Assembly (NCBI GenBank): GCA_016722465.1
Contig: JADKJC010000002.1
Location: forward strand, 696,501-760,500
Length of the DNA: 64,000 nucleotides
Direction: 5' to 3'
DNA from: Chitinophagaceae bacterium
GTDB lineage: Bacteria > Bacteroidota > Bacteroidia > Chitinophagales > Chitinophagaceae
A program made the translations under genes and the position numbers. The notes below the pieces were generated by a model that saw only the letters and a program-made list of their open reading frames with translations, was not told where the DNA came from and did no database searches. This document shows, piece by piece, positions 1 to 8,342 of this stretch (within the stretch, counting starts at the first letter, position 1; the number at the start of each line of letters is the position of its first letter).

Positions 1-1703
1 AAAATTCCAACTGGAAACCAGCGTCGCTGCAAACCTGCCGTGATTTTTCAAGTACAGATAACTGTGGTGTACACAGCAACAGTGGTGTTTTAAATAAATG
101 GTTTTTCCTGATTACAGATGGACAGGCAGGCACCAACTCCTTTGGAACGGCTTTTAATGTTGCCGGCCTTGGTTTTCAAACTTCAGAAAAGATCGCCTAC
201 CTTACTTCCATAAACCTTACCCCCAATGCATCATATCAAACATGCAGAACAGTTTCATTGAATGCAACCGCAGCTTTGTACGGCAATACATCACCCGAAT
301 ATCAAACCGTATGGAATGCATGGGTAGCAGTAGCAGTTGACAGTAATACTTATAATATGAGTAATACCCCTGTATTTACCACCAATAATTTTACCGCTAT
401 TGCTGTGGGCAAAGATGGTGTTGTGCTTGCAGGCACCAACTACAGCGGTGTGTATAAATATGCAGCCAACACCTGGGAAAAACTCAGCGACCTTACCGGT
501 GTAAGGTTCAACGATATTAAAGCGGATTATAATGGTAATTTCTGGGTAGCGCAATCCGGCAGGCTGGGCACACAGGGCGGTGGCAGCAGTATTGCGGGTG
601 GTGTGAGCTTTTACCAGTCGCCCTTTACCAACCCAAGTACCTTGTATACAGCAGGTGCCCAAACGGATGTGCCAACAAGAAATGCCCGTTGCATTTATGT
701 TGACACATTCAGAAACGTAAACCTTATCAGCCCTTCGGTGTGGATGGCTGGCCTTGCTTATATTACCAGTAATAATTCAACAAGTGGTATGCTGGGGCAT
801 GGGGTAAATCTCGGCACCCCTGCCTTTACGCCTGTAAATGGAAATATCAACATTGCCAGCGGCACTGTTGGCTGCCTTACAATAGGTGGCAACAAAACTA
901 CTATCTGGACCTTTGTGCAGGCAAACAACGGAATAAACCAATTGCTTACTTATGATGCAGTAACCAACGCTTTTATTGAATCGTTTGATCATAATTCCCA
1001 TGCGGTCATTCCATCGGGTTTTGTTGCAAGGTCTATTTATTGCGATCCCAAAAAGAGGGTATGGATCGGCCTGGCAGCTGGCGGCCTGTTGGTTTTTGAT
1101 GAAAACAGGCGGTGGCATTATCTTAGCCCGGTTGATTTCCCGCTGTTATTTCCTGCCGGTACGCAGGCAAGTTTTAATGCCATTACGGGTAATAAAGAAG
1201 GAGATGTTTATATAGGCACTACCAATGGCCTGGTATATTTTGAAAGAGGCGACGGGCTGGTTGACAAAATAGACCAGGCTGCCAGCTATAAGGTTTTTGG
1301 CAAACCAAATGGGCTACCCTCCAACGTTATTAATGCCATGGCTTACGATACGCTAAGGTTTAAACTACTGGTAGCAACAGACAGTGGCATTGTTTTCTGG
1401 GAGCCGTTGTGCATTAATCCTTATTGCAACCTGTATGCTTTTAAAGCTGCAGTGGATGCTGAAACCATTGCGAATGGCAACTGGAGTAATGCGGCGGTGT
1501 GGAATACAGGCAAGGTTCCGGATTCTGCCACCAGTGTGACTATTAAGCACAATATAACAGTGGATATAAATAGCAATTGCCGGTCGCTTGATGTAAATGC
1601 TGCTGTAACCGTTACTTTGCAAACGGGTAAAAATCTTACCATTTACTCTGATAAAGGCAGTACCATTTATACAGGCAATGAACAAAGGCGGCGAAGGCGG
1701 TAA
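1..1703 (+). CDS. M4 (thermolysin-family) secreted metallopeptidase with beta-propeller, C-terminal part
   Basis: The reading frame is open from base 3, so the gene starts upstream of the window. The first ~85 residues match the C-terminal domain of M4 peptidases: a G-V-H-x-N-S-G-V-x-N-x-W-F stretch, carrying the family's substrate-side His, and an A-Y-x-x-x-x-x-L-T-P segment followed by an A-x-x-L-Y-G motif. The HExxH zinc site must lie before base 1. About 330 residues of propeller-like repeats follow (G-V-Y-K-Y, W-V-A, V-W-I-G-L blades), as in two-component-regulator propellers, then a short beta domain (N-G-N-W-S-N-A-A-V-W). The protein ends abruptly in N-E-Q-R5 with no T9SS sorting domain, so the C-terminus may be truncated. 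Extracellular role inferred from the family. Confidence 0.75.
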   Translation, partial: NSNWKPASLQTCRDFSSTDNCGVHSNSGVLNKWFFLITDGQAGTNSFGTAFNVAGLGFQTSEKIAYLTSINLTPNASYQTCRTVSLNATAALYGNTSPEYQTVWNAWVAVAVDSNTYNMSNTPVFTTNNFTAIAVGKDGVVLAGTNYSGVYKYAANTWEKLSDLTGVRFNDIKADYNGNFWVAQSGRLGTQGGGSSIAGGVSFYQSPFTNPSTLYTAGAQTDVPTRNARCIYVDTFRNVNLISPSVWMAGLAYITSNNSTSGMLGHGVNLGTPAFTPVNGNINIASGTVGCLTIGGNKTTIWTFVQANNGINQLLTYDAVTNAFIESFDHNSHAVIPSGFVARSIYCDPKKRVWIGLAAGGLLVFDENRRWHYLSPVDFPLLFPAGTQASFNAITGNKEGDVYIGTTNGLVYFERGDGLVDKIDQAASYKVFGKPNGLPSNVINAMAYDTLRFKLLVATDSGIVFWEPLCINPYCNLYAFKAAVDAETIANGNWSNAAVWNTGKVPDSATSVTIKHNITVDINSNCRSLDVNAAVTVTLQTGKNLTIYSDKGSTIYTGNEQRRRRR

Positions 1704-1751
1704 TACATTCAAACCGGCATAAAAATTTCCTGCCCGACAATCCATAAAAAA

Positions 1752-1784
1752 GCCCTGCCGGTAAAATGGCAGGGCGATTTTTTA
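1752..1784. terminator. bidirectional intrinsic terminator
   Basis: GCCCTGCC at 1752-1759 pairs with GGCAGGGC at 1768-1775. A T-rich run follows on the plus strand and an A-run precedes the stem, so the hairpin can terminate both the peptidase gene (plus) and lysA (minus), which converge here. Confidence 0.85.
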
Positions 1785-1793
1785 TTGCAGCAG

Positions 1794-3005
1794 TTATTCT
1801 ATCACCTGGTTCTTCAGCAAATCTTCAAACGTATCCCTCCTTCTTATCAGTTTTGCAACACCCTCTTTCAGCAATACTTCAGCGGGTTTTAAGCGGCTGT
1901 TGAAATTGCTGCTCATTTCAAAACCATAAGCACCGGCATTGTAAAATACCAGGAAATCACCTTCTCTTACTTCATTCAATTTCCTGTCCCAGGCAAAAGT
2001 ATCTGTTTCGCAAATATTGCCTACCACATTGTAAATTCTTTCAGCGCCATTGGGGTTACTGATATTGGCAATATGATGATACGCATCATACATCATTGGC
2101 CTGATCAAATGATTGAAGCCACTGTTAACCCCAACAAAAACTGCGGAAGGTGTTTGCTTGATCACATTGGCCTTCACCACAAAATAACCGCACTGGCTTA
2201 CCAAATACTTTCCTGGTTCAAACCATACCTGCAATTTTTTCCCTGTTTCGTTTTCAAATGCAGTGAAAGCTTCTGCAACTTTTTCTCCCAGGGTGGTGAT
2301 GTCTGTTTCTGCATCGCCAGGCTGATAGGGCACTTTAAAGCCGCTGCCCAAATCAATGAATTCCAGGTTGGGAAAGTGAGTAGCCGTATTGAACATTACT
2401 TCCAGCCCTTCCAAAAACACCCGGATATCTTTGATCTCACTGCCGGTGTGCATGTGTATACCGGTAACGTTTAGCTGCGTTGTTTTTACAATTCTTTCAA
2501 TGTGGCGCATCTGGTGAATGGAAATACCAAACTTGCTGTCGATATGCCCGGTAGAAATTTTGTAATTACCGCCTGCCATGATGTGTGGATTCAGACGGAT
2601 ACAAACCGGGTAACTGTTGCCGAATTTATTACCGAATTGTTCCAGGATTGAAATGTTATCTATATTAATATTAACACCCAGTGCCTTCACTTCCACGATC
2701 TCTTCAAAGTCTACGCAATTGGGCGTATACAAAACACTCTTTACATCAAAACCAGCCATCAGCCCCAGCTTCACTTCATTCACACTCACACAATCCAGTG
2801 ATGCGCCGATGGACTGTACATACTTAAGCACATTGATATTGGTAAGCGATTTACAGGCATAAAAGAAACGGGCATTGCAATGCTTAAATGCCTTCTGCAG
2901 TTTTTTATACTGGTTAGCGATACGTTCTGCATGATACACATACACCGGTGTGCCAAACTCATTGGCAATTTCTGTTAACTGCTGGGCTGATAAGTTTTTT
3001 TCCAT
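1794..3005 (-). CDS. lysA: diaminopimelate decarboxylase
   Basis: PLP-dependent enzyme that decarboxylates meso-diaminopimelate to L-lysine, the last step of lysine synthesis, in the cytoplasm. The fold-III alanine-racemase-like barrel is complete at 403 residues, near the family norm. The PLP lysine is K52 in Y-A-C-K-S. The H-M-H-T-G-S motif, the G-S-G-F phosphate-binding loop, E-P-G-K-Y-L-V and the active-site C-E-T-D near the C-terminus are all visible. E-P-G-K replaces the more common E-P-G-R, which I take as lineage variation. It starts with ATG 120 bases after the scpB stop, beyond scpB's terminator, so it probably has its own promoter, although I could not identify one. Confidence 0.93.
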   Translation of the reverse strand: MEKNLSAQQLTEIANEFGTPVYVYHAERIANQYKKLQKAFKHCNARFFYACKSLTNINVLKYVQSIGASLDCVSVNEVKLGLMAGFDVKSVLYTPNCVDFEEIVEVKALGVNINIDNISILEQFGNKFGNSYPVCIRLNPHIMAGGNYKISTGHIDSKFGISIHQMRHIERIVKTTQLNVTGIHMHTGSEIKDIRVFLEGLEVMFNTATHFPNLEFIDLGSGFKVPYQPGDAETDITTLGEKVAEAFTAFENETGKKLQVWFEPGKYLVSQCGYFVVKANVIKQTPSAVFVGVNSGFNHLIRPMMYDAYHHIANISNPNGAERIYNVVGNICETDTFAWDRKLNEVREGDFLVFYNAGAYGFEMSSNFNSRLKPAEVLLKEGVAKLIRRRDTFEDLLKNQVIE

Positions 3006-3063
3006 TGTTGATGTTGACGTTTTGTTTAATGAGGATTTGAATGATTGTTATGACTTAATGATC

Positions 3064-3100
3064 AAAAAAAAAGGTATGAACACTTACCGTTTCATACCTT
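3064..3100 (-). terminator. intrinsic terminator of scpB
   Basis: AAGGTATGAA (3071-3080) and TTCATACCTT (3091-3100) form a 10-bp perfect stem with a 10-base loop. Read on the minus strand the stem is followed by a run of T, so it should end the atpG-scpB transcript before lysA. Confidence 0.8.
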
Positions 3101-3123
3101 TTTCAATTTATTTATCACACAGG

Positions 3124-3891
3124 TTATGAATCGGTTTCTTCGCCGTCCTTCTTCACCTGTTTATTTTCCAGTATTTCGCCTTCCTCGTTTACCACAAGGT
3201 TAACTTCTGTTTCTTCTACTTCAGTAATTATTACTATTTCTTCAGCTATGATTTCTTCATTCACCATTTCCCCCGCTTCAGCTGCTTCTTCGGAAGCAAG
3301 ATCCTGTGCATGCTGGCTTACGGCAGTAGCTTTCACCAGTTCTTCCATCAGCACTTCATTTATTTTAGGCAGGTCGGCCGTGCTGTTGATGCCAAAATAA
3401 TCCATGAATGATTTTGAAGTGGCATATACCAATGGCTTGCCTACTGCATCTTCATTTCTGCCGGATATGATCACCAGGTCTTTTTCAAGTAATTTCTGTA
3501 CTGCATAATCACAGTTCACCCCACGAATGGATTCTATTTCGCTTTTGGTGATCGGTTGTTTGTAAGCAATAATGGCCAGTGTTTCCAATGCCGCCACCGA
3601 AAGGCGCTTTAAAAACTTTTCGCCATTTAATTGTGCAACCGTTTTGTGATAATCCTTTTTGGTAAGAAACTGCCAGCCACCACCACTCTGCTTTACTTCA
3701 AAAGGATAAAATTCTGAATTGTATTTTTCCCGGATCCCTTCCACAGCTGCTTCCACCTGTTCAGCCGTAGCCCTGTCTTCAATAAAAGCCAGTGCATTAT
3801 TCAGCAGTTCCAGCAACTCTTCATTCACCAGCGGTCTGTCGCTGGCAAAAATCAATGCTTCAATATGTGGTATAATTTGAGAGAGTTCCAT
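3124..3891 (-). CDS. scpB: segregation and condensation protein B (ScpB)
   Basis: Winged-helix subunit of the SMC-ScpA-ScpB complex that organises and segregates the chromosome. Residues ~1-185 carry the two winged-helix domains, with the family signature L-E-T-L-A-I-I-A-Y-K-Q-P-I-T and the following I-R-G-V-N segment. Residues ~195-255 form a Glu-rich low-complexity tail, longer than in the minimal family. It lies 88 bases downstream of atpG on the same strand, with a palindromic repeat in between, and is followed by a strong terminator, so co-transcription with atpG is likely. ATG start chosen because the conserved first helix (M-E-L-S-Q-I-I-P-H-I-E-A-L-I-F) begins there. Confidence 0.93.
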   Translation of the reverse strand: MELSQIIPHIEALIFASDRPLVNEELLELLNNALAFIEDRATAEQVEAAVEGIREKYNSEFYPFEVKQSGGGWQFLTKKDYHKTVAQLNGEKFLKRLSVAALETLAIIAYKQPITKSEIESIRGVNCDYAVQKLLEKDLVIISGRNEDAVGKPLVYATSKSFMDYFGINSTADLPKINEVLMEELVKATAVSQHAQDLASEEAAEAGEMVNEEIIAEEIVIITEVEETEVNLVVNEEGEILENKQVKKDGEETDS

Positions 3892-3892
3892 G

Positions 3893-3979
3893 CCCCTATC
3901 CCCTAAAGGGGAATATTGTTTTTAAAAGTTGCTTGCAATATTATTCTCTTGCCTTACACCCCTTTAGGGGGCTTGGGGG
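3893..3979. repeat. palindromic intergenic repeat with CCCCTAAAGGGG ends
   Basis: The gap between atpG and scpB carries CCCCTATCCCCTAAAGGGG (3893-3911) and, inverted, CCCCTTTAGGGGGCTTGGGG (3959-3978). Inside them AATATTG (3912-3918) pairs with CAATATT (3936-3942). The right arm abuts the atpG stop codon. Each end is itself a palindrome. This resembles a dispersed Bacteroidota intergenic element, but only one copy occurs in this window. Confidence 0.65.
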
Positions 3980-4861
3980 TTATCCATTCAATGCTGCTGC
4001 ACCACTCACAATTTCCGTTAACTCTGTGGTAATAGCAGCCTGCCTTGCCCTGTTGTAACTGATCTTTAATGATTTTAGTAATTCATTGGCATTCTCACTG
4101 GCTTTGTCCATGGCAGTCATCCTTGCACCATGCTCACTGGCATTGGCATCCAGCACTGCTTTAAATAATTGGGTGTTTAAAATCTTTGGCATCAGTTCGT
4201 TAATCAATACTTCCTTGGCCGGCTCAAAAATAAAATCTGCCTTTTTCTGTCCTTCTTTTGGCACCACTTTTTGTACGGGTAAAAATTGTTCCGCTACAAA
4301 ACGCTGGGTGGCGGCATTTTTAAATTCACTATAAATAACTTCTACTGCATCTACTTCCTTAGTGCTGAAGGCATCCATGGCGTACTGGGCGGCAGCCTGC
4401 ACTTTATCAAAACTCAACCCGGTAAAAATATCCCAGTATTTATCATATACTTTAAATCCGTTCTTGGTGAAGTGTTCAAATCCTTTTTTCCCGATCGGTA
4501 ATATCTGCACATTACCTTTTGCATTTTGTGCCGCATATTTTTCTGCAATCAGGTGCTTGGCCAGTTTTATCAGGTTACTGTTGTAACCTCCGCACAATCC
4601 CCTGTCGCTGGTTACCACAATGATCAGCGCTTTGTTGACCTGCCTTTCAGCAGCCAGGGCTAAGTTTACACCGCCATCACTGTTACTCACAATATTACCC
4701 AGCATTTCCTGCAATTTTTGGGCATAGGGCCTCATTTGTGTAATAGCATCCTGAGCCCTGCGTAGCTTTGCCGCACTAACCATTTTCATGGCCTTCGTGA
4801 TCTGTTGGGTACTCTGTACACTCTTGATCCTGTTACGTACTTCTTTTAATGCTCCTGACAT
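3980..4861 (-). CDS. atpG: ATP synthase F1 gamma subunit
   Basis: Central rotor shaft of the F1Fo ATP synthase, which couples proton flow to ATP synthesis at the inner membrane. The N-terminal signature (R-I-K-S-V-Q-S-T-Q-Q-I-T-K-A-M-K-M-V) and the C-terminal helix ending in E-L-T-E-I-V-S-G-A-A-A-L are both intact, and 293 residues is normal. Unlike the usual atpA-atpG order, no other atp gene is adjacent: upstream is a divergent small membrane protein gene, and downstream is scpB. A -7-like TACATTTG lies 42 bases upstream, which suggests its own promoter. Confidence 0.95.
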   Translation of the reverse strand: MSGALKEVRNRIKSVQSTQQITKAMKMVSAAKLRRAQDAITQMRPYAQKLQEMLGNIVSNSDGGVNLALAAERQVNKALIIVVTSDRGLCGGYNSNLIKLAKHLIAEKYAAQNAKGNVQILPIGKKGFEHFTKNGFKVYDKYWDIFTGLSFDKVQAAAQYAMDAFSTKEVDAVEVIYSEFKNAATQRFVAEQFLPVQKVVPKEGQKKADFIFEPAKEVLINELMPKILNTQLFKAVLDANASEHGARMTAMDKASENANELLKSLKISYNRARQAAITTELTEIVSGAAALNG

Positions 4862-4902
4862 ATCAGCTAAATTAAAATTTTACCGGTATTGATTTCGGTG
4901 TG

Positions 4903-4910
4903 CAAATGTA
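4903..4910 (-). promoter_or_regulatory. -7 promoter element for atpG
   Basis: The minus strand reads TACATTTG, a full match to the Bacteroidota TAnnTTTG element. Transcription would begin about 37 bases before the atpG start codon. No clear TTG is found at the -33 position, so this rests on the -7 box alone. Confidence 0.5.
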
Positions 4911-5124
4911 GGGCAAAAAAGGCTAACAGAAAGAGTGATTTTCCACAAGAAACTGAAAAGCAGTTTCTGCAACGAAAAGCGGCGCCGCCTTAATTATATT
5001 TATTAATAGCAGCCCAATGCTGTACTTTTTTTTGCCAAATTGCCCGAAATAAAATTTTTTATGCAATATTTGACAGTTCAATAGTTAATGAATAAACCTA
5101 AACCTCAGAAAAGCGCTTGTAAAT

Positions 5125-5472
5125 ATGGAATTGGCCTTTAACTTACTACTGACTATATTGATTGAATTACCCATTATGGCTTTCTTTTTCAAAAAGAGAA
5201 AAAGACGCTACGCATTGTCCGTGGGACTGTTTGTAAACATTATTACCTGGCCCATTGTAAATATCATCCGGCTCAATACAGATTGGGATCTCAACTGGGT
5301 GCAGGTGGGAGTAGTGGTAGTGGAAGGCTTTGCATACTGGCTATTGCTGGGCCGTCATATCAAAAGATCTATTATTATGACCATCGTTGCCAATGCCGCA
5401 AGCTTTTTGGCCACCAAATACATCCACATCAGCCCTGACCTATTCCAGAAAACCCCCAACCTTATCAGGTAA
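5125..5472 (+). CDS. small integral membrane protein, unknown function
   Basis: 115 residues with three or four hydrophobic segments (about 4-21, 28-46, 58-76 and 82-95) separated by a basic loop F-K-K-R-K-R-R. I do not recognise a family. The hydrophobic pattern and the positive-inside loop support a real inner-membrane protein. It is monocistronic: the upstream neighbour atpG is divergent, and the lipoprotein gene downstream converges, with 19 bases between the stop codons. Confidence 0.65.
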   Translation: MELAFNLLLTILIELPIMAFFFKKRKRRYALSVGLFVNIITWPIVNIIRLNTDWDLNWVQVGVVVVEGFAYWLLLGRHIKRSIIMTIVANAASFLATKYIHISPDLFQKTPNLIR

Positions 5473-5491
5473 TAAGACTGCACCAGCAGGG

Positions 5492-6202
5492 TTAGTCGTA
5501 CAGGTGAACCGTTACAGGTTTTGTTACCTGGATCACTTTGATTGCACCCCCTTCTCTTGCCTGCTGATTAAGCGTTCTTTTCCTGTAAAGCATTGCAGAC
5601 AGTGAAAATGATTTCCCTTTTTGCCGTTGCAGTTGTTCCAGCGGAATAGTGATGGCATTACCTGAATCCGTTGCCAAATGCCGGATGGTAAAACTGGAGT
5701 CAGTATTATCAGTACTTAATTCCACATAATCATCATCCCTTAGTAAGGGAGCTTCAAATCTCACCATAGCCGGGGTTGTTTTTGAAAGGGAAGCCGGCAC
5801 CTGGGTTAACCGGAAGTTTTCTATCGAAAATTCATTTTCAAATTTCCTTTTATCAATATCTGTAAAAACCAGTCTGTGCTTACCAAATGAGTTTTTACCA
5901 GAGAGTACCATTTTGTAAAATGCTCCGGCAAAATCGCTGCTATCCACTTTCAGCAGTTCCCCGTCAAATTCAAACCGGCTGGGAGCATTTAATACAAGGG
6001 TGGTTCCGTTAATACCGGCAAAACGAAACTGGGCTATCAGTTCCGTTTTATTGTCATTTTCGTCAAAAGTAATATCATATTGCTGGTAAATGGTTTCCTG
6101 GTTTACATCTTTACTCTGGCCTATTTCATTACTGGCACAGGAAACCAGCATAAACATTGCGAATAAGAAAATCAACTGGAAGGAACGTGTGGAGGTATAC
6201 AT
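5492..6202 (-). CDS. hypothetical lipoprotein
   Basis: 236 residues with an N-terminal hydrophobic segment ending in L-V-S-C (Cys22), a lipobox for signal peptidase II; the next residues are A-S-N-E. The rest is predicted beta-rich (alternating hydrophobic residues, many D/N turns), with no motif I can name. Probably anchored in the outer or inner membrane facing the periplasm. It is divergent from secA, with a good -7 element 49 bases upstream of the start. Confidence 0.7.
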   Translation of the reverse strand: MYTSTRSFQLIFLFAMFMLVSCASNEIGQSKDVNQETIYQQYDITFDENDNKTELIAQFRFAGINGTTLVLNAPSRFEFDGELLKVDSSDFAGAFYKMVLSGKNSFGKHRLVFTDIDKRKFENEFSIENFRLTQVPASLSKTTPAMVRFEAPLLRDDDYVELSTDNTDSSFTIRHLATDSGNAITIPLEQLQRQKGKSFSLSAMLYRKRTLNQQAREGGAIKVIQVTKPVTVHLYD

Positions 6203-6250
6203 ATTGGTAAAGTTTTGAGTTAATACTTAAAATCAATGAAGGTTAGTTAA

Positions 6251-6258
6251 CAAAAGTA
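6251..6258 (-). promoter_or_regulatory. -7 promoter element for the lipoprotein gene
   Basis: The minus strand reads TACTTTTG, a perfect TAnnTTTG, placed so that transcription would start about 44 bases before the ATG at 6202. Confidence 0.55.
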
Positions 6259-6347
6259 TAATTGTAAAAACAGTTGCTTCCAGCCAGGATGTTCTTAAAG
6301 AATTAAACCCCGGGTGCTTAAAGCTTACAAACCTATAAACTAATTGC

Positions 6348-6355
6348 TACCTTTG
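6348..6355 (+). promoter_or_regulatory. -7 promoter element for secA
   Basis: TACCTTTG matches TAnnTTTG. The implied leader before the ATG at 6474 is about 114 bases, unusually long for this window, and contains a small CCCC-AAC-GGGG hairpin at 6361-6371 right at the predicted transcript start. Confidence 0.5.
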
Positions 6356-6473
6356 CCAGCCCCAACGGGGACACGCTCTGTCAATTTGGCTTTCTGGTTT
6401 TTTCAGCACCATATTTGACTTGCAGAATATTCAAATCAACAAATTACTCATTTACCCAATAACACGGAATTTT

Positions 6474-8342
6474 ATGATTGGCTTTATATCAAAACTATTT
6501 GGTGGCAACAAAAGCGAAAAGGATGTAAAAAAGATTCAACCCCAGGTGGGAAAGATCAACACATTCTTTGAACAATACAAATCACTCAGCAATGATCAGC
6601 TCAGGAATAAAACACAGGAATTTAAAGAAAGGATCAGGCAGCACCTTGCCGCTATTGACGATGTAATCCAGCGTAAAAAAGACGAAGCTGAAGCATTGGC
6701 TTCCATTGATATTAACCAGAAAGATGTTATTTATCGTGAAGTTGACGAACTGAAGAAAGACCGGGATAAACAAATTGAAGAGATATTGGAACAAATTTTA
6801 CCGGAAGCTTTTGCTGTGGTAAAGGAAACAGCCCGCCGTTTTAAAGAAAACAGCAGGATTGAAAGTACGGTTACAGAACTGGATAAAACCTTGTCCGTAA
6901 AAAAAGATCACATTACAATTGAAGGAGAGAAATCTGTTTTCAGCAATACCTGGAAAGCTGCCGGTGGTGATGTTACCTGGAACATGCTGCATTACGATGT
7001 GCAGTTAATTGGTGGTGCCGTTTTGCACAGTGGCAAAATTGCCGAGATGGCTACCGGTGAAGGTAAAACCCTTGTAAGTACTTTGCCTGCTTACCTGAAT
7101 GCGCTGGCCGGAGAGGGTGTACATATTGTAACAGTAAATGATTACCTGGCAAGAAGGGATAGTGAATGGAACGGCCCCATCTTTGAATGGCTGGGCATTA
7201 CCGTTGACTGCATAGATAAACATGAACCCAATAGTGATGCAAGAAGATCCGCTTACAATGCGGATATTACTTATGGTACCAATAACGAATTTGGCTTTGA
7301 CTACCTCCGTGACAACATGGTACACAACCCTGATGAGATGGTGCAACGTAAGCATCACTTCGCTATGGTGGATGAGGTGGATAGTGTATTGATCGATGAT
7401 GCCCGTACGCCGCTGATCATCAGCGGACCGATTGGTCATAGCGACAATACCCAGCAATTTTTCGATCTCAAACCAAGGATTGAAAAATTAGTGGAAGCAC
7501 AGAAGAAAGCAGTGAACCAGTACCTGATCGATGCTAAGAAGAAAATTACCGAAGGCAATGATGATCCCAAAGATGGTGGCCTTTCATTGATGAGAGCACA
7601 CCGTGGTTTACCAAAGAATGGTGCGTTGATAAAATTCCTGAGTGAACCGGGTATCAGGGTAAAATTACAGAAGAGCGAAAATTATTACCTGGCCGATCAG
7701 CAAAAAGAAATGCCGAAAGTGGACGAAGAACTTTACTTCCACATTGATGAAAAAAACAACCAGGTTGATTTGACCGATAAGGGTATTAATTTGATTACCC
7801 GGTCGGGTGAAGATCCTGAGTTTTTTATTCTACCCGATATAGCTACCAAGCTTGCTGAAATAGATAAAGGCAGCCTGGAAACAGAAGAAAAGCTTCGTCA
7901 AAAGGAAGCACTGTTAAATGAATATTCTGTAAAGGCAGACCGCATTCATACGGTACAGCAATTATTAAAAGCATATACCCTGTTTGATAAAGACACTGAA
8001 TATGTGGTGATGGATGAAGCAGTGAAAATTGTTGATGAACAAACAGGCCGTATCCTGGATGGCCGCCGGTACAGTGATGGTTTGCACCAGGCCATTGAAG
8101 CAAAAGAAAATGTAAAGATCGAAGCCAGTACCCAAACCTATGCAACAGTAACCTTGCAGAATTACTTCCGTATGTATCACAAGCTTTGTGGCATGACGGG
8201 AACTGCAGAAACAGAAGCCGCAGAATTGTGGGACATTTACAAACTGGATGTGGTTACCGTACCAACGAACCTGAAAGCCATCAGGAAAGATGAACAAGAC
8301 CTGGTGTACAAAACCAAACGAAAAATACAAAGCCGTTATTGA
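6474..8342 (+). CDS. secA: preprotein translocase ATPase SecA, N-terminal part (frameshifted)
   Basis: Motor ATPase that drives unfolded preproteins through SecYEG. The start is set at ATG 6474, where the typical SecA beginning ([11 protein letters not shown]) is found; an upstream TTG in frame is not supported. Walker A is M-A-T-G-E-G-K-T (about residues 192-199), and the DEAD box is V-D-E-V-D-S followed by [13 protein letters not shown] Bacteroidota-type insertion (~residues 340-440) is present. The frame runs into a stop at 8342 directly after Y-K-T-K-R, while the homologous sequence continues in the next frame (from 8290). The break is at about 8311-8327. Confidence 0.92.
   Translation: MIGFISKLFGGNKSEKDVKKIQPQVGKINTFFEQYKSLSNDQLRNKTQEFKERIRQHLAAIDDVIQRKKDEAEALASIDINQKDVIYREVDELKKDRDKQIEEILEQILPEAFAVVKETARRFKENSRIESTVTELDKTLSVKKDHITIEGEKSVFSNTWKAAGGDVTWNMLHYDVQLIGGAVLHSGKIAEMATGEGKTLVSTLPAYLNALAGEGVHIVTVNDYLARRDSEWNGPIFEWLGITVDCIDKHEPNSDARRSAYNADITYGTNNEFGFDYLRDNMVHNPDEMVQRKHHFAMVDEVDSVLIDDARTPLIISGPIGHSDNTQQFFDLKPRIEKLVEAQKKAVNQYLIDAKKKITEGNDDPKDGGLSLMRAHRGLPKNGALIKFLSEPGIRVKLQKSENYYLADQQKEMPKVDEELYFHIDEKNNQVDLTDKGINLITRSGEDPEFFILPDIATKLAEIDKGSLETEEKLRQKEALLNEYSVKADRIHTVQQLLKAYTLFDKDTEYVVMDEAVKIVDEQTGRILDGRRYSDGLHQAIEAKENVKIEASTQTYATVTLQNYFRMYHKLCGMTGTAETEAAELWDIYKLDVVTVPTNLKAIRKDEQDLVYKTKRKIQSRY

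Noticed and set aside
6420..6473. SecA start at the in-frame TTG 6420
   Set aside because: The 18 extra residues do not resemble SecA, while ATG 6474 gives the standard N-terminus.
8303..8330. Programmed +1 frameshifting in secA
   Set aside because: I see no slow-codon or stop-codon slip signal like known +1 sites, and similar single-base breaks occur in several unrelated genes of the window, which favours sequence error.
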